Positions 42,448-50,651 of a stretch of 64,000 bases of DNA are shown here, piece after piece. Location: NCBI GenBank assembly GCA_902493335.1, contig CABUPJ010000007.1, forward strand, positions 1-64,000. The letters are read 5' to 3'. How positions within the stretch are numbered: position 1 is the first letter of the stretch; each line of letters begins with the position of its first letter. The notes under the pieces were generated by a model. The model was not told the DNA's origin. It worked only from the letters and a program-made list of their open reading frames with translations, and made no database searches. Both the position numbers and the translations under genes were made by a program. This stretch comes from an uncultured Porphyromonadaceae bacterium. GTDB lineage: Bacteria; Bacteroidota; Bacteroidia; Bacteroidales; Muribaculaceae.

Positions 42448-45400
42448 TTATTTCACAACGACTTTGCTTGCTTTGCCGTTGACAACTTTCACGTATACGC
42501 CGGGGGTGAGGTTTTCGGCTGCGATACGTACACCGTTGAGGTTGTAGTAGACAGCGTCACCGTTGGCTGCATCGACTGCGATATCGCTGATGCCGTCGCC
42601 CTGTTTTGTGATGGCGAGTTCGACGGGAGCTGCTGTCGAGGCTGTGCCTTCGCCGTTGAGAGCGTAGACCTGATAGCCGCCACATTCACGAGCGTAGACA
42701 TGGAGGTTGTTGGCTGCGTCGAAGCGCATCTGTGCCCAACCGAGACCGGGAACCTCGACTTCGGTGAGTTTCGTCATAGCGGGGAATCCGGTTTCATCCC
42801 ATTCGATTGTGAAGAATTGGATACCGCCGTTAACCGATACTGCGAAGAGTGAACGGTCTTTTGTGATGGCGATACCGGCAGTACAGCTGGTCATAAGCTC
42901 TTCAAGACCGCTGTTCATGATTTCCTGACCGTCATTGCTCATATAGATGAAGCCCGGAACACTTGCTGTGTTATTGCCTTCGCCACGAACCTGCGACAGG
43001 AAGACACCGTTTTCGACGGGGAGGATATCAACGTTGGTGTTGGCAAGACGAGACTTGGTGTTGACACCGCCTTCGTTGGTCGGGATTTCGCTTGTTGCGG
43101 CTGCACCGCTGAAGATCATCTTCGGAGCGACTGTCAGATACTGAGCAGAACCGATAGGCCATGCAACGACGACGTTAGATGCGTCGGGACGGTCTTCCTC
43201 GAAGCCGTACATCACGGTGTCGTCACCCTTGCCCTGGAAGGCGATAGCGGCTGAGCCACCGGCTGTGATGACGCCTTCAGCTGTTGTGTAGAGGCCTGAG
43301 CCGGCTACGGTAGCGCCGGGAGCGGCGAGCAGGTTATAAGGCTCGGCTGTCGGGTTCAGCGGGTCGACTACCCAGTAACCGGCTGTGCCGTCTGACCAGT
43401 CGGCGAAGACTGCGAGGCCTTCACGTTCAGCGCCGCGGAAGGGAGCTGACTGGTTGGTGCTCTGTTTGAAGCCTTTGTGGAATGTGCCGACGTGTTCACC
43501 TGCGGGATCATATACGTCGAAGCCCTGCCATTTACCGTGAGATACGATAGTGTAGCCGTAAGCGGGAACAGTTTCGTCAGTGATGGTGACGACACCGCCG
43601 CGGACCATCTGTTCGGGAGTTTCGCCTGCGTAAACGAGTACGGGAGCCTCACCCTCGATGTTGCTGATGATTTCGATAGCCCAGTTGTATGTGCCACCCT
43701 TGAGGTCACCTGCAGAGAAGGCGAGAGTGTTTTCACCCTTGACTACGGCGCCGAGTTCGATTGTAGCGACATCTTCGGCGTCAGCCTGGTTGGTGAGGAC
43801 GATAGCGGCCTGACCTTCGTCGCTTGACTTGAATGTCACGCTGTAGTTGTCACTGCCGTTGTCAACGATGCTGAGGTCATATGCCATGGCTGCGCGGTGC
43901 TTGGGCTCGGGACGGCTGATAGCGATGGCGAGCTCGGCGGGAGCTGCTGTCGTAGATGTGCCTTCACCGTTGAGAGCGTAGACCTGATAGCCGATGTTGC
44001 GTGCATAGACATGGAGGTTGTTGGCTGCGTCGAAGCGCATGTGTGCCCAGCGGAGACCTGAAACTTCGATGTCGGTGAGTTTCGTCATTACGGGGAAACC
44101 TGTCTCATCCCATTCTACTGTGAAGATACGGATGGCGTCATTCATCGAAGCGGCGAAGAGCGAGCGGTCTTTTGTGATGGCGATACCGGCGGTAGCGCTT
44201 TCCATGATTTCTTCCATGCCGGCGTTCATGATTTCCTGACCGTCGTTGCTTACATAGATGAACGGAGGTGTGCCGGGCTCTTTACCGTTGGCGCGAACCT
44301 GTGAGCAGAAGAAGCCGTTCTCGATAGCGAGGATATCGACGTTGGTGTTCAGGAGACGGTTCTTAGTGTCAACACCGCCTTCGTTAGTCGGGATTTCGCT
44401 TGTGGCGGCTTTACCGCTGTAGATCATCTTCGGAGCTACAGTCAGATACTGAGCCGAGCCGATAGGCCATGCAACGACGACGTTAGATGCGTCGGGACGG
44501 TCTTCCTCGAAAGCATATACGACTGTCTCGTCACCCTTGCCCTGGAAAGCGACTGCGGCTGTGCCACCTGCTGTGGCAACGCCTTCGGCTGTTGTCCAGA
44601 GACCGGCACCGTTCTTGGTTGCGCCCGGAGCGGCGAGGATGTTGTAAGGCTCGTTGGTCGGGTTCAGCGGGTCGATTACCCAGTAGCCTGCGCCCTTGTC
44701 TGACCAGTCGGCGAAGACTGCGAGACCTTCGCGCTCAGAACCGCGGAAAGGCGATGAGCCGTTGGTTGCGTCGAAGCCTGCGAAGCCCTGATGATATGTG
44801 CCTACGAGTTTGCCTTCGGGGTTATAGACTTTAAAGCCGTTGGCACGTCCGATGCCGACGACTGTATAGCCGTAAGAAGCAGCTGTTTCGTCAGTGATGG
44901 TGACGATACCACCGTTGGTGTTGTCAGTGGGAACAGCTTCGTTCTGGACGAGCACGGGAGCTTCGCCCTCGATGTTGCTGATGATTTCGACAGCCCAGTT
45001 ATACTTGCTGCCGTTGGGGAGCTCGGCGGTAGAGAACGGAATTGTGTTGGCGCCCTTGACTACCTCACCGAGATCGATGCGTACGACGTCTTCGGGATTC
45101 TCCTGGTTGGTGAGGACTACGACAGCCTTGCCTTCGTCAGTAGCGTTGAACGATACGGCAAACTGGTCGGGATCGTCAGCGTTCGGCGAGATTGCCAGAC
45201 CGTAAGCCATGGCGGCACGGTGTTTGGGAGCTTCCCAGACTGTACCCTCGACTGTGAGAATCGAGTTGACAGATGTGTCGTGTTTGTAGAAGAGTGTGAT
45301 GTCGACATTGACAAGTTTTTTCTCGACCTTGAAGTTCTGGCCGTCTTTCCATGCCTTCATCTCGGTGCCGAGTGCGACAACGGGATCTGCGTCAGCGCCA

Positions 45401-47574
45401 CGGTTGATTGACCAGTCTTCGTTAGCGATCTTGAACTCACCGGCTTCGAGTTCGTCGAGGTGCAGGCGATAGATAGCGCCGATACATTCGACGGGCTCGT
45501 CTGTGAGCGTCATGGGAACAGTTGTGCCCCATTCGTTGAAATCACCGCGGAGATAGAGGTCGGGCATCACGGGCAGAGGCTCTGCATCGCCTGTGAGAGT
45601 GACGTTATCCATGAACCAGCGCAGGGCATTGCTGCCGGGCCACTGTGCGTCAGAGTTGCGGACGCTGATCTTGGTGTCTTTGTTGATTGTGGCACCTTCG
45701 AGCACGACACTCAGGTGTTCCCATTTATAGTCTGTAAAGGGTTCACCCTCTGTGTTGGCGGGGCGAGGAAGTTCAACCGGATATGTCTTGACATCCTCGC
45801 CGTTTTCAACGATGACAACGAGTTCGGTCGGATCCCAGATGCCTGAACCGCGACGCTGTGAGCTTGCGTCAAACGAGAGAGTGACGGTAGTACCGGCGGG
45901 AACAGACTTGATAGCTGGCAGTGTGATGCCGCTGAAATAGTCGGTAAGACCGAATTTCAGATAGTTCTTATTAAGATATATCTGTGCACCGGGAACACGG
46001 TCTTTCTTACCGTCTGCGTGTACGCCCATGAAGTTATAGCCTTTGTTTACGAGTGCATCATAAACTGAAACTCCTTCGTAAACGACCTCATTGAGGTTAG
46101 GCGAGTTAGCGCCTGCGTTGTTTTCTTCAACAGTTGAACCTGCCGGACCTTTTGAATTACCAACTTCAGACCACGGTTCGAGCCATTCGAAGTCATCTGC
46201 GAAGTATGTATAAGAGGGAGCTGTGCCGACGATTTCAAGAGTCATCGCGTTGAGGTCGACTTTCACTGTGAAAGCGCCGTCAGCCACCACGCTGATGTTG
46301 CCGAGCTTGCCGGCTGTCAGAGCCACGGGAGTGTTGAGCTTCGGAGCTACAGTCTCATTATCTTCAGCGATGCCGATTGCGCCTGCGTTGAATTCATCCC
46401 ATGAGCCTTTCGAGGTCGAAATCTTGAAGATGGCCTCATTGGTGAGCTCGAGAGTATAGATGCCGTCAGCATAGGTGAATTCGGCAGCATTCTCGGGCGA
46501 CCAGCCCTGGAAATTACCGGCTGCATAAAGCGGAGCAACGGGTTCCTCTCCGGGAATCTCAATGGTATACATAGCGGCGATAACCTGATTGCCGTTGTAG
46601 TAGCGATAAAGTTCTACTTTATTGTCAGAAACTTTATGAGCTGCGAAGCCACCGAAAGTCTGACCACCGCTGGCAGCGGTTTCAAACTGGGCATGATAAA
46701 TCACGTTGCCTTCAGTATCAGCAATAACGAAATCAGGAGTATGATGATTGCCCCCCTGTTTTGCCGGAAGTACCTGATATGTCACATCACCGAGAGTGAA
46801 GACATCAAGACCCTCTGTTGTAGAGATTGCGGGATCTGTAGGCAGTGTAAATTTGACCTGTTCGCCTGACGAATAATCAGAAGCATTGTTTGTTGAGCGG
46901 TTACGGGCGTAGAAATAATTTACGAGGTCGTCACCGAGGTCAAGAGCTTCAGTGATATTCTCAGCTTTAGGCTGAATAACAGTTGAAGTGTTGATTGCAG
47001 TACCCGAGAATCCGTCGGTTGTCATATAGTCGAGAAGGTCTGCCTGAGCACCGTTCTGGACATAAAACAAAGGAACGTTTGCAGCAGCATTTACCGGCAG
47101 ATAGAAGATAGCGCCTTCCTCGCTGAGGAGGTCACCGACGATACGGCCCATCTGGTCGATACGTGCTGCTGTGATGCCCTCGGGCATCGTGAGATTAAGC
47201 TCTTTGACATCACTGCCGTCGGCAGGAATAATCAGCCAGTTGGTTGCTGAACCGGCATTGGGAAAGTCTGTGTTGACAAGGATGTTGCCTGCTTGGTCAA
47301 CAGTAATGGCCGAACCGTTTGCAGCGGCAATGTCAACAGTCTTGATGCCCTCCGGAGAAATCTCGATGAGCTTGTGCTGGACTTTGTCAACTGTGTAAAC
47401 TTTGCCATTGTAGCCTGTGCCAAAACGCATATCGTTTGCAACGTAGCCCGGATAATCTTTGAGCGCCTGCTCGATTTTCCAGTCCATCGTCACAACGGGA
47501 GCGTCTTGCGCCACAGCGACACCCGCGACTGCTACAGCCGCGCCAAGTGCCAAATTGCGTAAAGACAATTTCAT
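42448..47574 (-). CDS. Giant secreted multidomain protein with type IX sorting signal
   Basis: A 1708-aa protein with signal peptide (LGAAVAVAGVAVAQD). Residues about 25-350 look like a beta-propeller-type domain (GKVYTVDKVQHKLIEISPEG). Residues 350-450 and about 660-780 are SusE/F-like carbohydrate-binding modules (LYAAGNFQGWSPE; LYLRGDFNEWGTT). A jelly-roll segment lies between them. Then two near-identical ~440-residue units begin PKHRAAMAY (DNA 45230-43909 and 43908-42600). The C-terminal ~45 residues (AVYYNLNGVRIAAENLTPG, then VYVKVVNGK) form a type IX sorting domain. Likely a surface glycan-binding protein. A promoter lies at 47728-47759. Confidence 0.75.
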   Translation of the reverse strand: MKLSLRNLALGAAVAVAGVAVAQDAPVVTMDWKIEQALKDYPGYVANDMRFGTGYNGKVYTVDKVQHKLIEISPEGIKTVDIAAANGSAITVDQAGNILVNTDFPNAGSATNWLIIPADGSDVKELNLTMPEGITAARIDQMGRIVGDLLSEEGAIFYLPVNAAANVPLFYVQNGAQADLLDYMTTDGFSGTAINTSTVIQPKAENITEALDLGDDLVNYFYARNRSTNNASDYSSGEQVKFTLPTDPAISTTEGLDVFTLGDVTYQVLPAKQGGNHHTPDFVIADTEGNVIYHAQFETAASGGQTFGGFAAHKVSDNKVELYRYYNGNQVIAAMYTIEIPGEEPVAPLYAAGNFQGWSPENAAEFTYADGIYTLELTNEAIFKISTSKGSWDEFNAGAIGIAEDNETVAPKLNTPVALTAGKLGNISVVADGAFTVKVDLNAMTLEIVGTAPSYTYFADDFEWLEPWSEVGNSKGPAGSTVEENNAGANSPNLNEVVYEGVSVYDALVNKGYNFMGVHADGKKDRVPGAQIYLNKNYLKFGLTDYFSGITLPAIKSVPAGTTVTLSFDASSQRRGSGIWDPTELVVIVENGEDVKTYPVELPRPANTEGEPFTDYKWEHLSVVLEGATINKDTKISVRNSDAQWPGSNALRWFMDNVTLTGDAEPLPVMPDLYLRGDFNEWGTTVPMTLTDEPVECIGAIYRLHLDELEAGEFKIANEDWSINRGADADPVVALGTEMKAWKDGQNFKVEKKLVNVDITLFYKHDTSVNSILTVEGTVWEAPKHRAAMAYGLAISPNADDPDQFAVSFNATDEGKAVVVLTNQENPEDVVRIDLGEVVKGANTIPFSTAELPNGSKYNWAVEIISNIEGEAPVLVQNEAVPTDNTNGGIVTITDETAASYGYTVVGIGRANGFKVYNPEGKLVGTYHQGFAGFDATNGSSPFRGSEREGLAVFADWSDKGAGYWVIDPLNPTNEPYNILAAPGATKNGAGLWTTAEGVATAGGTAAVAFQGKGDETVVYAFEEDRPDASNVVVAWPIGSAQYLTVAPKMIYSGKAATSEIPTNEGGVDTKNRLLNTNVDILAIENGFFCSQVRANGKEPGTPPFIYVSNDGQEIMNAGMEEIMESATAGIAITKDRSLFAASMNDAIRIFTVEWDETGFPVMTKLTDIEVSGLRWAHMRFDAANNLHVYARNIGYQVYALNGEGTSTTAAPAELAIAISRPEPKHRAAMAYDLSIVDNGSDNYSVTFKSSDEGQAAIVLTNQADAEDVATIELGAVVKGENTLAFSAGDLKGGTYNWAIEIISNIEGEAPVLVYAGETPEQMVRGGVVTITDETVPAYGYTIVSHGKWQGFDVYDPAGEHVGTFHKGFKQSTNQSAPFRGAEREGLAVFADWSDGTAGYWVVDPLNPTAEPYNLLAAPGATVAGSGLYTTAEGVITAGGSAAIAFQGKGDDTVMYGFEEDRPDASNVVVAWPIGSAQYLTVAPKMIFSGAAATSEIPTNEGGVNTKSRLANTNVDILPVENGVFLSQVRGEGNNTASVPGFIYMSNDGQEIMNSGLEELMTSCTAGIAITKDRSLFAVSVNGGIQFFTIEWDETGFPAMTKLTEVEVPGLGWAQMRFDAANNLHVYARECGGYQVYALNGEGTASTAAPVELAITKQGDGISDIAVDAANGDAVYYNLNGVRIAAENLTPGVYVKVVNGKASKVVVK
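42600..45230 (-). repeat. Two ~1.3-kb tandem repeat units inside the giant gene
   Basis: Unit 1 (about 45230-43909) and unit 2 (about 43908-42600) share long runs of identical codons, for instance around FRGxEREGLAVFADWSD and DRPDASNVVVAWPIGSA. Differences are scattered. The boundaries are estimated from the PKHRAAMAY starts. Confidence 0.85.
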
Positions 47575-47727
47575 GTTGTTGATTGTTAGGTTAATAAAAA
47601 TTAGATGGTTTTTAGTTGGTAAATATTTAATTGATTGTTGTTTGCAGATATCGGGCCTTTCTGTTTCTTATGGTAGTGTTTAAGGGGTTTTTACATTGAT
47701 TTAAGATATTTTTTATGGTATCATCGC
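47575..47727. other. AT-rich leader of the giant gene
   Basis: About 150 nt of AT-rich leader between the promoter and the ATG, with no open frame. Confidence 0.5.
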
Positions 47728-47759
47728 CAAAGATAATCTTTATTTTTTCACAAAGCAAC
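47728..47759 (-). promoter_or_regulatory. Promoter (GTTG-N20-TATCTTTG) of the giant gene
   Basis: Minus-strand TATCTTTG (47728-47735) with GTTG (47756-47759) 20 nt upstream; another TTTG lies at 47751-47754 but at 15 nt spacing. Confidence 0.55.
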
Positions 47760-47834
47760 AATTAATATATGTTTTTAAGCTTTTTTCAGACTTTTAACCT
47801 CCGGGGCAGACAACTTAAAATCTGTTGCAAACAT

Positions 47835-48326
47835 CATGGAGCAAGGGCTTCAGCCCTTGCAGCCAGGCGAGTTAACCGCTACGGCTGAAGCCGTACCTCC
47901 ATATCGCCGGACACCGCGGTGCACCGCGGCTATCGCCTGCAAGGCGATGATTATACTGGTAGCCGCGTAGGCCGAGGCGCACCAGCGCCGGCCTGCGCGG
48001 TTAGGCAAGAAAGGTGGCTTAGCGTCTGCAAGACGCTGACTTATAACCACAACAGCGCCTCGCCGAGGCTTAGCCAACCTTATTGTTTCCCTATTGGCAA
48101 ATCTTTTGTTCATATGCCCTTATGTTCTTCTGTTTATTTTTAGACATAAAGACAAAAGGCCATAAGAACATAAGATTTTTATTTCTTATGCCCCTATGGC
48201 CTTATTCTTGTTTAAAACTATTCTTTTGTTCTTATGTCCTTATGATCTTATGTTTTTAATCATCCGATTGTGCATTATGCATCGTGCATTGAAAAAGATT
48301 GTGCATTGTGCATTATGCATTGTGCA
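47835..48326. repeat. Intergenic repeat array, locus 6
   Basis: GC-rich palindromes (AGGGCTTCAGCCCT, CGGCTGAAGCCG, ATCGCCTGCAAGGCGAT, GCGTCTGCAAGACGC, GCGCCTCGCCGAGGC) to about 48085, then ATAAGAACATAAG/CTTATGTTCTT-type words and TGTGCATTATGCAT units up to the next gene. No gene. Confidence 0.85.
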
Positions 48327-50282
48327 TTACTTAACCAGGACCTTCTCGGCTTTGCCGTTGGACACCTTGACATAGACCCCGCTGCCGGGATTGTCGACAC
48401 GGACACCCTGGAGGTTATAGTAGACAGCCTCGCCACCGGCGTTGTCGACAGCGATGTCGGCCACACCCGACGGATCTTTGACAAACGACATATTGTAGTA
48501 CCACACGTCATAGTTGACACGGTCGACCGAACGGTTGATGACAGCGTGAGCCGAAGTCTTGTATGACTCGTCGGCCGGGTCATAGGTCAGAGTCCAGTCA
48601 TTGAGCGCGTAAGCCATCATATCGTAGCCGCTGAAATAGATGTTATATGAATTATTGTCGCCAAGGAGCTGCGGAGAGGCAAAGGTGACAACGTTGTCAA
48701 ACATCTCGCCCTTGATCCACGCGTCGGGAGTCTCGGGCGACAGGCCCTTGATGTAGACCAGATTGCCGTCTAAGGCTATCTTGACCTTGAATTCGGCGTT
48801 AGAACCCTTGAGCGCCTCGATCTTAGACATACACTGGGCCTTGAAGATATAGTCGGTCGCGGGCAGGTCGTCGGGGTCGGCGCCTGTCGGGGCGTTGGGG
48901 TCATAATAGATTGTCAGACCCGGGAGATACTGCCAGGTGTATGTGCGGGGTTCGCGGGCCGTACACTCATAGAGTATATGGTTGTGGATATAGGTGTTGG
49001 CAGCCTCGTCATAGTCGAAGACGATGTCACGGAACTCACCCGTCCTGGCGTCGGCGCCGTGGAGATAGATCGCCGCCTGCTCGCCGAAGCCCATAAACTG
49101 GCCGCGGGGTATCGTCAGCTTGCCGTCGGCGAGAGTGCCCACGGCCCAGCCCTCGGGAATATCGGCGCTCAGACCCTGGATATAGACCTGGTTGCCTACC
49201 GTTGCGAGCTTGACCACGCGGCTGAAGTCGCGGGCCGTGAAGCCCGTGTCGTCGATTCTGCCTTTAAGCACCATGCGCACGGCATTGGCCCCCTCGGGAA
49301 GCGCCACCGGATCAGGACGGTCGCCGATATATATGCTGCGGTAATATGCATAATAGTTGTGCATCGTCGGGTTTGAGTTGAGCATCACCGGCGAAGTACC
49401 CTCGAAGGCGTCGAGATCCTTATAATAGTTTATCTCGACAGGACCCACGGCACCGCCGTTCCAGCCGGCCAGGAAGTGGCGGCGGTCAGCCGGGTCGGTG
49501 CCGATATACTGCACGTCGAAGTTGACCTTCGAGCCGTTGAGGCGACCTTTGATCCACGCCATCGGCAGGAATTTGTCAAAACCCTGGATATAGACGTCGT
49601 CACCGTCAAAGCCGACATTGACTTCGGTCGTGTAGACGGCGTCCTGTTCGTTCATATACTCGATAGAGCTGAACGGATAGCTCTTGACGGTCATCCCCGC
49701 AGGCGGAGTGACAGGCTGCGGCAGGTCATAGAGGGTGTAGACCGTCTCATAGCCGCCGAAGCCGGCCCACGATCTGTCTGACGACCAGACAAGACCGAGA
49801 AGACGGTCGCGCGAGGTGCCTTCGAGGCTCACTTTGTCGCCTTCGATCTTATAGGTCACCGCCGCCGCGGCGGCGTTATAGACAAAGTTGGTCGTGTGCG
49901 ACGTCTGGTCGCGGTCGACCACAGCGATCTCAACATAGTCGTTTTGCTCGGCTCCGTAATAAATCTTCTGACCCATCGGCACCTCGATAGTCGAGCCGTT
50001 GTTGGTCAGACGGCCCTCGACCCAGGCACATTCCTTGCTGTCTTCGGGAAAGAAAGCGGCGACCGGATTCTTCACCCATGCCTTGGTGCCGTCGGCCGAA
50101 TAGACGATTTCGGTGAAGCCCGACTGATTCTGGAGGTGCATCTGCTGGCCGTCGGTGAGATATGTCAGGCCGCCGGTGCGCTGATAGTATTTCATCGTGC
50201 CCTCGGGGCGTTCGGTCACGATCTGTGCCGAGCAGAAAAGCGCGGCAAAAAGTAGCATAAAGCTTGCGTAAAAGTGTTTCAT
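48327..50282 (-). CDS. Secreted protein with type IX sorting signal, unknown function
   Basis: A 651-aa secreted protein (signal HFYASFMLLFAALFCSA). The body is beta-rich with repeated units built around VYIQGFDKFLPMAWIKG, VYIQGLSADIPEGWAVG and VYIKGLSPETPDAWIKG (about 110-150 residues apart), so it consists of at least three copies of a domain. The end (AVYYNLQGVRVDNPGSG, then VYVKVSNGKAEKVLVK) is a type IX sorting domain like that of the giant protein. ATG 50282 is used in place of TTG 50285. Probably a surface protein with a binding role. Confidence 0.7.
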   Translation of the reverse strand: MKHFYASFMLLFAALFCSAQIVTERPEGTMKYYQRTGGLTYLTDGQQMHLQNQSGFTEIVYSADGTKAWVKNPVAAFFPEDSKECAWVEGRLTNNGSTIEVPMGQKIYYGAEQNDYVEIAVVDRDQTSHTTNFVYNAAAAAVTYKIEGDKVSLEGTSRDRLLGLVWSSDRSWAGFGGYETVYTLYDLPQPVTPPAGMTVKSYPFSSIEYMNEQDAVYTTEVNVGFDGDDVYIQGFDKFLPMAWIKGRLNGSKVNFDVQYIGTDPADRRHFLAGWNGGAVGPVEINYYKDLDAFEGTSPVMLNSNPTMHNYYAYYRSIYIGDRPDPVALPEGANAVRMVLKGRIDDTGFTARDFSRVVKLATVGNQVYIQGLSADIPEGWAVGTLADGKLTIPRGQFMGFGEQAAIYLHGADARTGEFRDIVFDYDEAANTYIHNHILYECTAREPRTYTWQYLPGLTIYYDPNAPTGADPDDLPATDYIFKAQCMSKIEALKGSNAEFKVKIALDGNLVYIKGLSPETPDAWIKGEMFDNVVTFASPQLLGDNNSYNIYFSGYDMMAYALNDWTLTYDPADESYKTSAHAVINRSVDRVNYDVWYYNMSFVKDPSGVADIAVDNAGGEAVYYNLQGVRVDNPGSGVYVKVSNGKAEKVLVK

Positions 50283-50318
50283 CAAGGATAATGTTTATTA
50301 AATTGGTTAATGGCATTG

Positions 50319-50350
50319 CAAAAGTAAATCAATCCCACGTCATTTGCAAA
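50319..50350 (-). promoter_or_regulatory. Promoter TTTG-N20-TACTTTTG
   Basis: On the minus strand TTTG (50347-50350) and TACTTTTG (50319-50326), 20 nt apart, 37 nt before the ATG at 50282. Confidence 0.75.
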
Positions 50351-50367
50351 CATTTTAACAAAAAGAA

Positions 50368-50515
50368 TACAAGGGAAAACAAAAGAACAGAAGGGCATAA
50401 GAACATAAAGATTTATTATTTGACAGAAAAACATAAAAACAGAAAATTTTATGTCCTTTATGTCTTTATGTCTAAAAACCTTATGTCCTTCTGTCCTTAT
50501 GTCTTTTGTTCTTTA
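50368..50515. repeat. Dispersed AT-rich repeats, locus 7
   Basis: AAAACAAAAGAACAGAAGG and ATGTCCTTTATGTCTTTATG words form opposing arms, directly before the conserved element at 50528. Confidence 0.8.
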
Positions 50516-50527
50516 TCGCCAAACCGC

Positions 50528-50596
50528 GGAATTCTAAAATTGCACTCGTGCACGATTTTGGTGATAAATCGGCCGCGGGGCGGTATTAACTTTGCA
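50528..50596 (+). promoter_or_regulatory. Conserved 69-nt control element A upstream of the 841-aa gene
   Basis: Starts with GGAATTCTAAAATTGCAC and contains ACGATTTT, a GTxATAAA segment and ends in the -7 box context TAACTTTGCA. The element at 57869-57937 upstream of the terminase gene has the same words at identical spacing. No standard -33 box lies 19-21 nt before the -7 box, so the 18-bp head is a candidate activator site. Confidence 0.8.
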
Positions 50597-50651
50597 GTGT
50601 CGATGTTTGCAGCATCGAAGCCTTTCTGTAATCTTACCTATATAAATATAT

